Below, in pieces: positions 11,936 to 23,636 of a DNA stretch of 64,000 nucleotides; the stretch's first letter is position 1; every line of letters starts with the position of its first letter. The DNA is taken from contig OY783193.1 in assembly GCA_963678675.1 (NCBI GenBank), positions 24,359,309 through 24,423,308 on the forward strand, read 5' to 3'. The notes under the pieces were generated by a model, which was given only the letters and a program-made list of their open reading frames with translations, was not told the origin of the DNA and did not search any database. The translations under genes were made by a program, and so were the position numbers. This DNA comes from Xiphydria camelus (lineage: Eukaryota > Arthropoda > Insecta > Hymenoptera > Xiphydriidae).

Positions 11936-14772
11936 GCAACGACAGTCATTCAATCCTGAATGTCCTTGTTCCTCGCTATCTGCGTCATCTTCAGAGTCGT
12001 CGGTCTCTTCATCTCGAACCCAAAACTTCATGTGATCTGCGGCTGTTGAAGCTTGTGACGGTCCTTCGTGCTCCCCGACTTTGCGAACCGCGTACCTATC
12101 GTTGCGCAAAACCCTCGATACTTCGTAAGGTCCGAGGAACTTTGTTGCGAATTTTAACCCAGGTCCTTGCTGAGTTCGTTGGATCACGACCAAGTCTCTT
12201 TCGCGGTAATGTTTCACTTCTTTCCTCTTCTTGTTATAGCCTCGTTGGTTTTCTTTCTGAATCTTCGTGATACTCTCCTTTGCTTGGAGTCGTAGTTCGT
12301 CGCGTTTTTCTTCAAAGGAAGTGACCCACTCACTCTCGATAAGATCACGAATATGCGGATCTTCGCGGATGCGTGCGTCCGATCCGAACAACAATCGAAA
12401 CGGCGTCATCCCAATACTTCGATGGGGCGTGGTATTCAAATACAGCTGGGCCGTGTTCAAATATTTAAACCACTCTTCTGGCTTCGGTGCTGACAACTTT
12501 GTTAATAGTGGAATGAGCGTGCGATTTGACCTTGGAATGCCCGTCGTCGTCAGTACGTGCTGAATCTTCTCGTGCTCATAAAAATCTCTGAAGACCTGTG
12601 ACGTGAATGCAGTACCTCGATCGGAGATGATTCTTCTGGGATTTCCGAACGTTACAGCTTGTTTCTTCAGTCGATCTAACACCTCAGCTGTCATCGTCGA
12701 TTTAGTCGCATACAGCCACGTGAACTGCGAAAAGCTGTCGACCACAACAAAAATATGTTTGTAGCTTTTCCTCGTCGTTGCTAGAGGACTCAAATGATCG
12801 ATATGGAACGTATCTAGAGGCACTTCCCCTTTGTCGATTGGATTCAGGAATCCCTCTTGCTGACCCTGCTTCTTTTCCGCCAAAATACAAACAACGCAAT
12901 TTCGGACAACTTTCTCCACTTTCGTTCGTAGGTTTTGTAGCCAATAGTCTCTCTTCACGAGAGCTTCGGTTTTGCTCACGGAAAAATGACCCCTCTCGTG
13001 TGCCTGTTTGATGATTTGAGTTTGCATTCCTTTTGGAACCACAAGCCGGACATCATCGTCGACCTCTCGAAAGAGCAAACCTCCACGGATGATATACCCG
13101 CGGGCTTCATCTCGTTTTACTAACTCCATTACTCGATGCATCTCTGGGTCGTCTTCCTGCGCTTTATTTAGTCGTGGCATCAATCCTTCGCTGGCTTCGT
13201 CAATGAGCATGCACATCGGCAACGGGTTTCGGCTGAGCGCGTCCATGTGCATCATGCTCTTGCCTGGGCGGTGCTCGATGGTGTACCTGAAATCTTCCAG
13301 ATGCAGTGCCCACATCGCGACACGCACGCACAGGTCTTTCTTACTCATCGTCTGCGTAAACGCGCGGCAGTCAGTGATAATCTTAAACGGAATCGCTAAC
13401 AAATAAATACGGAACTTTTTAAGCGCCTTTACAATCGCGAGTACCTCGAGCTCGTAGCTTGAATACTTTTCTTCGGCGGGCGTGGTCTTGCCACTCGCGT
13501 AATACACTGGATGAAACGCCTTGTCTTCGCTATTTCGCTGCAACAGAATTGCGCCGTAGCCGTGTTTTGATGCATCGGTATGTAGTTCGATTTCTGCGCC
13601 TACGCGATACAAATTCAACACCGGCTGACTACTCAGTATTGTTTTCAATCGTACAAACGCGTCGTTCTCCGTATCGCCAAACTCGAATTTTACGTTCGCT
13701 TTCAACAGGCTCGTCAACGATCGCGCAATAAAAGAATATCCATGGACGAATTTACGGAAATACCCGGTCAAACCGAGAAATCCCTGAATCTGTCGTACAT
13801 TCGTCGGCTTTGGGAACTTCATGACTGCTTTGATCTTTCTATCGCTCGGATGGACACGCCCATTTTCAATGACATGACCCAAGAACTCGATTCTGGTCTG
13901 TAGGAAAGCGCATTTTTCCCAATTCACTATCAGACCGGTCTCGCTCGCAGCGCTCAATATTAGGTTCAGCTTTAGGTCCGCCAACCCAATCTCGTAATCT
14001 TTCGACAGTATAAGTAGGTCGTCCATGTACGTCAACACGACCCCTTCGTGAATCAAATCTTTAAATGCGGCGTTTATGAATTTTTGAAAGACAGCTGGCG
14101 AGTTGCACAGACCGAAAGGTACTCTTAAAAACTCAAAGTGGCCGTCAGGTACTATAAAGGCCGTATACTTCTGACTCGACTCATCTACTGGCACATGGAA
14201 AAATCCATTCTTTAAATCAAGTGTGCTGAACACTCTCGCGTCTTGCAACCTGTCCAGCTGGTCTTCTATCAGAGGCAAAGGGTAGCGATCTTTAATTATT
14301 TTCTTGTTGAGGAGTCGATAATCTATGCAGAGCCTCTAGCTACCGTTTTTTTTTTCGCTACCAAGACAACAGGACTCGCATAGTCGGACACGGATTGTCG
14401 AACAATATCGTCATCGAGCCACTCGCTAATCTGTGCATTGACTTGCTCTCGCTCGTGTGGAGCCAATCGTCTCGCTCTCTGGTACACTGGCTCTTCGTCT
14501 TTCAGCACAAGCGTCGTTCTCACACCTACTTCGCACGTCTTTACAGGGCAGTAACTACCGACAAGATCTTGTATAATCTCCTTGTGCTGCTGGGTTTGGA
14601 CGTCGGGCAGATCTACTACATTTACGTCGTGATATTCAATCAGATTGATTTGAAATATCTCTGGCATCTCGTTATCGTTCGCGGATGAAGTCTCGCTCGA
14701 AGGGCTAACCGTAGCCTTACCGCTTTTCACGCTCAAATCTATCGTGTGAATGAAATCTCGACCGATCAACAA
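11936..14772 (-). pseudogene. pol: Gypsy pol: RT, RNase H, integrase
   Basis: Pieces 14772-14323 and 14278-11807 are one polyprotein interrupted by a frameshift in a 10-A run (14346-14355) and a TAG (14336-14338). In the 823-codon piece: YMDD (84-87) of reverse transcriptase, HTDAS (233-237) of RNase H, an HHCC zinc domain (about 427-463), and integrase aspartates D494 and D553. The third catalytic residue, expected near 589, is absent: the sequence runs GIPRSNRTLI, consistent with an in-frame loss of several residues at about 12530. A chromodomain-free C-terminus with a GPYEV motif (716-720) follows. The frame then reads through the purine tract into the LTR. Confidence 0.88.
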
Positions 14773-16301
14773 TTTGTGTCCAACACGTCGTCAGATACAA
14801 CTCGAATGAGAATCGGGTAAGAGTGCCCATCTATCGTCAAATTCGCTCGAAACTCTCCCAGCGTCTCGTTCGTTTCCGTCCCTACGTCTCGAAACGGAAT
14901 CGTCTTACTCTCGAATCGCGGTGACCCTATCTTCACGTATTCGCCCGCGCGCATAATTGTTATGCCGCTGCCGTTGTCGAGCATCGCCACGATCGGAAAC
15001 TCGTCTATTAAAACTTCTTTGTCGTACTTCTTTTCTTTCGTCTGAATTATCGCGCAGCTATTTTTCGTCGCGTCTTTCTTTTTCTGACATTTCGCGGCGA
15101 TATGCCCGTGTTCGCCGCACCCGAAACACTTCGTACCCTGATCTTTCGTCGGACAATTCGCGCTGATATGATCACGGTGGCCACAATTAAAACATCGCTT
15201 CGTTACGCTATCTTTTTTCTCGCCCAACACGCCCTTTTCGTCCGAAACGCTTTTTTCAGCGGACTCACTTTTCGCGCTCGCAGTCTTATCGCTCTTACAC
15301 TTAGCACCACCGGTCTTCTCGTCCGTTTTCGTACTGGAATTCGTCGTGTAATTTCAGTCGCGCAGCGAAATTTCTTCGAACGCCTGTAGAAAAGCCACAT
15401 CGCGCAGCTGATTGTCTGGAATACCGTCGATGATATAGCTTAGCACTTCGTCGTCGTCCATTATGAGGTGATTCGCGAGAATCCTTTTGTCGTGGACGTA
15501 GTCGTGAAAAGTCTCCGCCCTCTTCCAAACACGCTCCTCGAATCGTCGTCGCATCGTGATTTTATTTGGTCGATGGTAAAACATATTCCGTAGCTCGGCC
15601 AAAACGTCGTTGGGGGACATTGCGATGTATTCCGGTTTGGAATGGAACCATTCTTTTGCCTTCCCCTTGAGTCGCGTCCCAATTAAAACCTTCGTTGTGT
15701 CGTTATCAAGTCGGTAAGCGTCTCTCAGAAACATCATCTGTTGTTCCCACGTCTCGAATACTTCGGCATTTCCGTCGAAATGACTGAGAAGATCTGCGAT
15801 CGTTGAAATGTTTATTTTCGTCGTTACGGATCGCGCCGCGTGCGTCTGCTCGTTTGTTGCGTGCACGGCGTCGGTTCTCGTCTTCTCTGTCGGTAACGTC
15901 ATCGTCACTGTTGCCAGCAGGCGGCCGGGAGCTGTTTTGTCGGTCTGCCGCTGCGCTCTACGAAATATCTTGATCTCGCGATGCGCCAGCTCGAGTTCCC
16001 GCTCGGCTAATCCTTTCTCACATTTGTACAACGCGATTTCGCGTTCACCGGACACCGCCATAACGGCGTCACTTTCGTCTAAAGTCCCTCCGCCGAACGC
16101 GTTATCCTCTCTGCCAGCTTCACCGCACCACTCGATAGCTGGATCCTCGGTCACAATTCGTTCGATCAGCTCGGCTTTGTTTCCGGACAGACTGAGTCCG
16201 TTCATCTTCAAAATGTCCCTCAACTGCGTCACCGTCATGGCGTACATGTCACTCTCCGAAATCTTCATTATTTTCGTCAGGTTGTTCATCGTTAGTATCA
16301 T
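14766..16301 (-). pseudogene. gag: Gypsy gag with SAP-like N-terminus, zinc knuckles and protease
   Basis: ATG 16301 opens 315 codons to a TGA at 15354-15356; the same frame then continues to 14766. Residues about 20-48 (MTVTQLRDILKMNGLSL...GNKAELIERI) fit a SAP motif, a DNA-binding helix-turn-helix-like element not usual in Gag. The middle is a Ty3-type capsid region (WEQQMMFLRDAYRL, WFHSKPE). Two CX2CX4HX4C knuckles lie near 15175-15085 (CFNCGHRDHISANC and CFGCGEHGHIAAKC). The protease active site reads DNGSG where DTG or DSG is expected. A frameshift near 14770 separates the protease end from pol. Confidence 0.8.
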
Positions 16302-16442
16302 TCACTCGTCATTGGCGTCGTTCGTCGCTGGCGTCGTTCGTCGTACGAAGTCAACACGCGGTTCGTCTAGCCGCCATGTTCTTCGTTTGCCCATAGTTCG
16401 TCCTTTTTTCTTCGCACAACACTCGCGATCTCTCAGTATCCC

Positions 16443-16460
16443 ATCCTGGACGAGCCCCCA
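16443..16460 (-). promoter_or_regulatory. Primer-binding site, tRNA-Pro type
   Basis: On the coding strand it reads TGGGGGCTCGTCCAGGAT, 5 nt from the 5' LTR. It matches the classical 18-nt primer site complementary to the 3' end of tRNA-Pro, as used by murine leukaemia viruses, at 17 of 18 positions. Confidence 0.8.
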
Positions 16461-16465
16461 AAGTT

Positions 16466-16735
16466 TGTAGGATGGGACAGGTGAAGAGAGACACAAGATT
16501 GATGCGGAACGTATCTATTTTGATCGCATGAAAACTCGCGTCGTCACAGCTTTGGCGGACACCTCCGCCTCGATCTCACGTCTCGCGCCGACTCTCTCGA
16601 TCACTCCCACTACCGCGCCTACCTCGCCGCGACTCGCGCGCTGTTGCCGATTTCCGTCGCTCGCTCTCCCGTGCTCTCTCGTCCGCATCCCGCGCGCGCT
16701 CGCCCGGCAACGCGCCAACGTTCTCGGGCCCTACA
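16466..16735 (-). repeat. 5' LTR of the gypsy element
   Basis: 270 bp copy of 11654-11922 with scattered substitutions. GC-rich for this window (many CGCG and CTCG steps). Confidence 0.9.
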
Positions 16736-16780
16736 ATAGGAAAGAGGAAATATATCATTTTTAATAATTCTGCCATTATT

Positions 16781-18089
16781 GAAGTGAAACTTCTATAGGC
16801 GCCTTTTGGGCGTGAATCGGTTTTACCAGAGTCAGGTTGTGACAAAAATCCGACACCATGAGTCATCACTGTGCCTCATGGGTCGAGCGTTTGGAGAGGG
16901 AAGGGAGGAATGTAGGATCGGTAACATCGCGGTTACCATTACCGGCGGACGTTAGCCTAGTAAGTTAGGTGACCTCACTGGCCCCCCAAATAAATTTGGC
17001 GCTTGCGTATACAGCTGACTGGGGACCAGTATGGCGTCTTCATTCGTGTGCGTGCTGTAAGTGATATTCATTTGTTTTGTTTTGTGCTATTTGTTAGTGA
17101 CATTTAATTGAATTAATTTATAATGGCGAAATCAAATGCGCAGAAATGTAAGGAATATCGTGAGAGACAACGTAGAAATGATGCAAGTAGTGTAAAAAAA
17201 AGTGAAAAATTCGGGCCCAACACATGAGGGAGAGTAGGTTACGAAAACAACTGAGAAATACAGTGAATCAAATTTCCGAGGATCAGTTATTAACCAGTGA
17301 ACCTGAAAATCATAATGTGCAAAATGAAAATGACATTTTAGCTACTAAATATTCATCTTCGGTTCAACCCGCTTTTGTTGACAATGATATCCGCGGCGAG
17401 CCATGACCATTCAATTTACGACGCAATGAACCAGGACCACGTAAACATAATTTATGTTAGGACTTGCCATATAGTCATTATAACCGAAATCAAATCGCTC
17501 TAGGGAATTCAATAAAAAGTTTATAAATAATTCTTTCGACCATACGTGCTCTATTTGTGATAGGTTATGGTTTCAAGACGATTTAAAAATTTCCGTTCGT
17601 AAACAAGAGGATATTTTGAAGTAATTCTCCCTCGGATTGATGGGGAAATCATTCAAATCTGCTACACCTGTCGTCAAGCACTTAAAAAAATAGCTAGGTA
17701 CTATCCCTGCAATGGCCACTTACAACGGTTTCAAATATCCACCGATACCCGACCATTTACCTCCACTAGATATGGTATCAGAGCGACTTATATTTCCACG
17801 AATCCCCTTTATGCAGATTCGTCGATTGAGACATGTAACATCATCAATATGGAATTTACGGACAGGTCATTAGCGTACCAGTATCTGTGGACACAATGGT
17901 TCATCAACTACCGCGAGGCGTTTGTGCATCAAAAATTACATAAGATGTCGGTAATTAATACTGGAGAGAATTACCGTATGAAATCACATTGTAAAGAGTA
18001 CACACAACAAATACATAAAACTTCGTTGGTAACCTCAGAAAAAACAAAAACGTGTATAGGGTACACGCAACAGAAGTGAAACTTCATGC
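16781..18089 (+). mobile_element. Helitron-like element, copy 2
   Basis: Sister of 9287-10596, same order: GAAGTGAAACTTC (16781-16793), hairpin GGCGCC-type, leader, ATG 17123 with KCKEYRERQRR, Cys-rich DUF6570-like remains (17460-17700), 'IPFMQIRR' region (17780-17840), then GTGTAT...GTACAC hairpin and GAAGTGAAACTTC (18073-18085). Independent indels (for example at 17218 and 17500) show that both copies decayed separately. It lies directly beside the mariner-like relic. Confidence 0.65.
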
Positions 18090-18480
18090 GTAAACCCATG
18101 AAATACTAAGATTGAAAAATAAAATTAGAAAAAAAATAACCTTGTAAAACAAAAGTAGGAAAAAAAAGGTAAGGTGAAAAAAACAGAATAAAATGTAATA
18201 TGCAGTCAAGAAGGTGACGAGAACTTTTGCGTCTGTTTATTTATTGATGATTATACCAATCGTCTGTTTATTTATTGATGATTATACGCAAAAGTTCTCG
18301 TCACCTTCTTGACTGCATGATTATATTTTATTCTGTTTTTTTCACCTTACCTTTTTTTCCTACTTTTGTTTTACAATGTTATTTTTTCTAATTTTGTTTT
18401 TCAATCTTAGTATTTCGTGTGTTTACGCGTGAAGTTTTACTTCTGTTGTGCGTGTACCCTGTACACGTTTTTGTTTTATC
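18056..18480. repeat. Two Helitron-like 3' ends facing tail to tail in a palindrome
   Basis: The 3' hairpin plus GAAGTGAAACTTC at 18056-18085 recurs inverted at 18431-18475 (GAAGTTTTACTTC, then the hairpin with GTACCCTGTAC). The intervening 345 bp are palindromic around 18258, with arms containing 'gcaaaagttctcgtcacc' and a short direct repeat 'gtctgtttatttattgatga' at the centre. Confidence 0.85.
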
Positions 18481-18539
18481 TATAGAAAGGTTAAGTCAGA
18501 TTAATATAGTTTCTTAATTTCTATGTAAAGTAAATTCGG

Positions 18540-19245
18540 AATATTTTAAATAGTGAAACGCTGGATATAATTTTGTTATTTATAATTTGTTACAGAAATA
18601 AACGTGCTGCTATTCAGTTCCATCTAGAAGTACTCCAAATCATATGCGAACCCGAGGGGGTTTCTTTCGAACGAGGGATCGTCCACTTGTTGTTTCAAGA
18701 ACCAGCTGCATTAGTTTAGCATACGTCACTTTAAATGGATAAAAATTTTCATCTTTCAATATCCTCCTAACGGTGGATTTGCTGATTCTAACCTCTGTTG
18801 CCACAGCCCGAATACTCGTTCGAGGGTTATTCATTATTCTTTCTAGCACAGCATCGATATTATGCTTCACCTGCATTCTTCTGGGAATTCCTAAAATAAT
18901 TATAAAAACCCCATATAACTCAGCCCTCACAAGTACAATCTTATCGAGCTGTACCTTATCGAGATCTTTCGACGTAATGATTCTGAAACGTTTCTATGAT
19001 GTTTTGCAACATTCGTGAATTTATCGAGAAATATATATTTCTAACATGTGTGCGGTAGTGTCCACGAATATTGTAAAATATCGCAGGAATGTTACAGAAA
19101 AGTTACTTGCAAGATCGTGCTTCGTGGGGTGTAAATGATGATATTTTGTAATTTCCATCGTTACATCAGAGGCGGAGAAAAGATGAAATAAAAGTGAGGT
19201 ATATGTACACTTCATGTTTGACAGGTCGGTATACCGTATGTCCAA
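18540..19245 (-). mobile_element. Mariner-like relic, better-preserved copy
   Basis: Direct paralogue of 10920-11650. It carries the helix-turn-helix frame annotated at 18640-18930 and the shared 'gacaggtcggtat' end block at 19217-19232. It ends near 19235, where the sequence changes to a block also related to 5085-5180. Confidence 0.55.
18640..18930 (-). pseudogene. Helix-turn-helix part of a mariner-type transposase
   Basis: About 90 codons with NPRTSIRAVATEVRISKS and TVRRILKDENFYPFKV, the second helix-turn-helix typical of the N-terminus of insect Tc1/mariner-related transposases. The catalytic DDE/D domain is absent, so only the DNA-binding part remains. The first methionine of the frame is not a reliable start. 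Confidence 0.6.
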
Positions 19246-20545
19246 TGGCTAGTCGAGCAGGTGCAGCGACCTGAATTTTTCTGAAATTTGACTTCGGCAG
19301 TATTTTAGTTAGAGTTGGCTTTGGAAGATGGCGCTACGTACGAGCGAAATATTTGAAATGGTAAAAGCGGGAGGTAGATAAATGCGGGAGAAGTGAAGTG
19401 TAACCTCAAAATTGTGAATGTTGGAATAATGGTGAGTAATTGTTTGAAACGATAAGACATAATAATTGGGGTTTCTTTTCGATGTTCAACCAAATAACAC
19501 GACTGATATTTAATTGCAGAGAGAAACTGATGCGACTGGTAGTCGTGGAGGAAGGGTCTACCGTCAACGTGGTCCTCGCCAGAGTGGTCGAGCTCTGCCT
19601 CGTCGACAAAAGGTGCAATTGAAATGAAATTAAAGTCTGAGTCAAGATGAAAATTGGAAGACATGGAAAGAAAACGCGGCAGAGTCGCCGACAGAAGGAG
19701 TGAGTAAAGTGCGAAAGAAAAGTGCAGTGACGCCGAAAAACCATGGGAAGACAGTGACGAACAGCAGCAGCAGCTGGTCGACACTGCTCAACTCCGCACC
19801 AGCTCCTGAATGATATCTCGCCGATCGCGATACGCGGCCGCTCCGATGGACAACGATTCCAGACATTCGAGTCGTAGTAGCAGCAAGGACAGCAGCAGCA
19901 GCAGCAGCGTCAACGGCAGGGGCACTCTTTTAAAGCGAAGGCAGTCCAAGCCCGACTCGAATAGCTGTAAGAGAAAGACGCATCGGCGGAAACATGAAAT
20001 ATCGAAGCAAGACTTGCAATGAGAGTGTGGTAAAAGAAAGAAAAAAAATGACAGAGACGAGGCGACGAGACAGAGGAGGAAGTCGTCACCACGAAGGGTT
20101 CCTGAAACGGTACCAGTACTAGCAACGTGTGAAGAGTTCAAGAGAACGGGACATCTACACCCAGTCGCAAATCATGCAGAGTTCCTGTGACATCCGACAG
20201 CGGCATCACGTCAGGAGTATGAACGGTGGAGAAGAACGGGAGCCTCGCTGAAAAAGGAAGGAGCAGTGTTGGCGATGGCGGTGACAGCCCGGATCATGAG
20301 CAAAGGCTGAAGAACCTTGAGCGTTTTGGATAAAAAGTGGACGTGACTCGAAGCAGTTATCGTAATCGATTTACGCCGACACTGGTGCCGTAGCTAATCT
20401 CGATCACAATGAATTCTTCCAACTAGAGGCGGTTTCTATATCACTCGTCGCCGTTGATCCTTTCCCTCTTAATCCTTGTACATAATGCATCTGTTAATAT
20501 GAAGTTTGATCTGAAACCCTTCCATCCTTCCTATTGTAACACTCT
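19246..20545. other. Unassigned stretch with coding-like composition
   Basis: Less AT-rich than its surroundings. On the plus strand, 'atggtgagt' at 19429 looks like a splice donor and 'taattgcag' at 19512 like an acceptor; the following frame (RGGRVYRQRGPRQSGR) is Arg/Gly-rich and stops near 19625. A second frame (19810-20022) is Ser/Lys/Arg-rich with an AGC run. I recognise no family, and the frames are interrupted. It could be a decayed gene exon or part of an unrecognised element. Confidence 0.3.
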
Positions 20546-21359
20546 CGTAACAATACGGTCCGATTATTTTATATTCATAAGGTTTTATCAGCTTTACGCG
20601 TTATTTCTCGTTATTTTCGTTATTTAACCTTGCATTCATACATTATTACTGATGGATTATTAATAAATTAATTCATGAAAGTGACTCTACTGTCTTGTGC
20701 TATTTTTCGTCCGGTATTTCCTTCCGCAAGATATTTGGATAAATGTACCCCTTCGATCTTGAAGAGTTTGGTTAGAATAAGCAAGACGGATAGTGGACAG
20801 AGTTTAGGCATTAGGAGGCATACAAGATGTCACAATCAGCGGGACAGGATTTCGTGTAATCATGATTTATAGTAAGTAAAGTGGATAGTAATCGTTTCTG
20901 TATCAACAAATCTGTGTTCAATTGATATTTTATACTTCATTAGTAGCTCTAAATGAGATACATCTATCTCATAGTTTACAGTACAAAATGTAATTTCCCC
21001 TGCGGGAGCTAATTTTATGAATGAAAAAATTCTAATAAATCATGATTACACGAAATCCTGTCCCGCTGATTGTGACATCTTGTATGCCTCCTAATGCCTA
21101 AACTCTGTCCACTATCCGTCTTGCTTATTCCAACCAAACTCTTCAAGATCGAAGGGGTACATTTATCCAAATATCTTGCGGAAGGAAATACCGGACGAAA
21201 AATAGCACAAGCCAGTAGAGTCACTTTCATGAATTAATTTATTAATAATCCATCAGTAATAATGTATGAATGCAAGGTTAAATAACGAAAATAACGAGGA
21301 ATAACGCGTAAAGCTGATAAAACCTTATGAATATAAAATAATCGGACCGTATTGTTACG
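20546..21359. mobile_element. Fold-back element, 335-bp arms
   Basis: CGTAACAATACGGTCCG at 20546 is mirrored at 21359 (sum 41905). Arms are nearly identical over about 335 bp and enclose about 145 bp. The mirrored 65-71 codon frames are products of the symmetry. Its right end abuts a Helitron-like 3' end (GAAGTTTTACTTC plus hairpin, 21359-21395). Confidence 0.8.
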
Positions 21360-21400
21360 AAGTTTTACTTCTTCCGCGTGTGGCGACCACACGTTTTATT
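21359..21400 (-). other. Helitron-like 3' end, isolated
   Basis: GAAGTTTTACTTC followed by the hairpin CGTGTGG cga CCACACG, the inverted form of the ends at 61360-61395. The body of the element is not identifiable. Confidence 0.5.
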
Positions 21401-21609
21401 TTCTTTTTCTTATTTTCATCCAAGGAACCCATCCTTGAAGTTTGTCGCAATAATAAAGAATCACCCAGTATATTCACTTACTTGGTCCAACAAAATATTT
21501 TTTCCGCAATAATAAAGTATACACTTATTAATTGCAAATAAACTCTTTTCTCAGTATACGAAGTAACTTTGATCGAACGAACGAAGTTTTCACTAAACCT
21601 ACAAATTTC

Positions 21610-22230
21610 TAGAAAATCATAAACGGAATCAAGGAATTTTACTTCCAAATTTGACAGTGATAAAACATTAATCGCTGTTTCTCAGAATTTCAGATACATT
21701 ACAAATTCTATTATAGTGCACATTATAGTGCACGCAGTTCGGGTGGTACATTTCGGCAAACGAGGACTGCTTATGTATTCGCAGTCCTGCACCTTTTCCG
21801 GAAGGCTAATTACCGAACGAATTGTAATGAACCACTTCTCGCAGATACCGCTATATTTCGAATGCATTCGAAATGCATTCAGCTTTGTAAAGGAGAGAAA
21901 TGACGATTTCAATAGATAACCGAATATTTCGGCAAACGTTCATTCCGATTCGTCCAGTAATTAACCCTTTCAGGAAAGGTGCGGGACTGCGAACTCATTA
22001 GCAGCCTGGATTCGCCGAAATGTACTGCTTCGCTGATGGCGAGATGAACCCTAGTTTGACGAAGTATTTATGATCGCGATGCTATTGGGTTGGAAAATAA
22101 GTTCGTAGCGTTTTCTTTTATTTTCTTTCATTTTACAACGATTTGTTTGCTGTCTCGCAAAGTGCTTATATTCATTCGAAAGAGCTCTTTCTGCTCTACA
22201 AAACTGTTGTAATTGTTTATTCGAATAACA
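21610..22230. repeat. Long dispersed repeat, inverted copy at 61894-62514
   Basis: Paired positions sum to 84124. The arms match closely over about 620 bp. It contains a mariner-type terminal sequence TTGGGTTGGAAAATAAG at 22085. Part of it (about 21840-21905) is also fused to the transposase at the right window edge. Confidence 0.8.
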
Positions 22231-22249
22231 ATTTTTGATGTGAAACATC

Positions 22250-23630
22250 TTATGCCGCGCTTCGGGGGTGAGACCGGCTGCTCGTGAAACGTCGCTGGAG
22301 TGGCTAAATACGCTAAGGCCAGGCGAACGTTCAACATTGCCTCTATATCTATATCTATTCTATATATAGATATAGAGCCAACGATCACCAACTCGGGACG
22401 CATCGGCTCTCTCCGCCACGACTCGATGGTTCCCTTTCACCGAGCCCTGGCTTAACCACTTACTACTTCACGCTCACTGTATCGGTGTACGCGAAACAGT
22501 ATTTACTCTCATTAATGAAAGCATGAGGATTGATTGATCATTGGTTAGCACGTTTAAAAATAACATTTAAATACCGTTTGTATAGGAAAATTGTTAGATG
22601 TGAAACATCGAAATTCTTCTTTGTAGAAAGTATGCGATAGGAAGGATGGACCACGCATCCGTTGAAAGAATACGTGCGCCAGTGCGCATTTCTATTTATG
22701 ACTGTGATACCATTAAATGGTACGAACCGTTGTGTCGAATTCCGTTTATCGCGAGACGGAACAGCGACTGATGGCAGAGTTAAGAGAGAGTAAACTAAGT
22801 GCGCTTTTTGAATTAGACACAACGGTTTGTACCGTTTAATACTATCACAATTATAAATACAAATGCGCACTGGCGAACGTGTTCTTTCGTTTTCAGCTAG
22901 ATTTACTCAAGTGGACACAGCATTGAGAACAATCTAGCGAGAGTTAGTCTAGAATCTCGGTTGAGAAAAAAAAATGATGTCGCTACAGTCAATGTTACAA
23001 CTGACCTTGCGTTATAATCGATATCACTCTCCCCTACCTAGTATGTAATAATATGTTACCGATAATAACAGTGCACTATCGGTATGTAACCTCTGAACGG
23101 CACCTCTCAAATAGCCCACGCCTCGGATAAATGCTCCATTTTGGAGAGTCTTCTGTATTTAGATGAGTACTATGAATCAATTATGTAGTTAATTTAATGA
23201 GCATTAAAAAGTTCTTCAAAAAGTTAAGCGGCTCAGCGTGCCAAAACATTGATGCAGCATGCCCCGAACATGAGGTAAATTGCACAAAACACGCATAGAT
23301 TATTATTTTTCTTTATAACTCCATTAAATTTTTTAATATCTTCAATTTTGTTCCATAATTTTATTTCCAATACGTTAAACTATATTATATAACTCTCAAA
23401 AATTAGTTATCATTTAAAGTAAAATAGAGAAACAAAAAAGCAAGTATTCAATAGTCTTAAAAGTTCTATCAAGCCATATAATCCTAAAAATTGAGGGGGG
23501 GGGGGGGGTCGAGTTTGGTATGACTGGATAGAACTTCTAAAAATATTGAAACCGTGTTTCCTTGTTTTTCGTTTTGAAGTTTTTTTCCATTCATTTTTAG
23601 GATTTCGTATTTTTATGTTTCCCCCATCGA
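22250..23630. other. AT-rich patchwork, one palindromic element relic
   Basis: Positions 22590-22890 are a diverged fold-back related to the one at 24098-24411 (shared GATGTGAAACATC and 'ccagtgcgcatt' blocks). The rest, including the poly-G run near 23498, holds no feature I can identify. Confidence 0.5.
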
Positions 23631-23636
23631 TTGGAG

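Larger units (their letters stand above)
11654..16735 (-). mobile_element. Ty3/gypsy LTR retrotransposon, decayed
   Basis: Two ~270-bp LTRs (TGTAGG...CTACA) bracket gag, protease, reverse transcriptase, RNase H and integrase sequence on the minus strand. The target duplication is ATAG (11650-11653 and 16736-16739). A primer site lies 5 bp inside the right (5') LTR and a 12-G tract lies next to the left (3') LTR on the coding strand. The order protease-RT-RNase H-integrase identifies Ty3/gypsy. The LTRs differ at roughly ten or more sites. Coding breaks are a TGA, two frameshifts, a TAG and an in-frame deletion in integrase, so it is inactive. Confidence 0.92.

Noticed and set aside
19305..20141. 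Minus-strand Leu/Ser-rich frames as secreted proteins
   Set aside because: Complement of a Ser/Arg-rich, AGC-repeat sequence; the hydrophobicity follows from composition.
20675..21230. Mirrored 65-71 codon reading frames
   Set aside because: Open by symmetry of the fold-back element; no start context or family.
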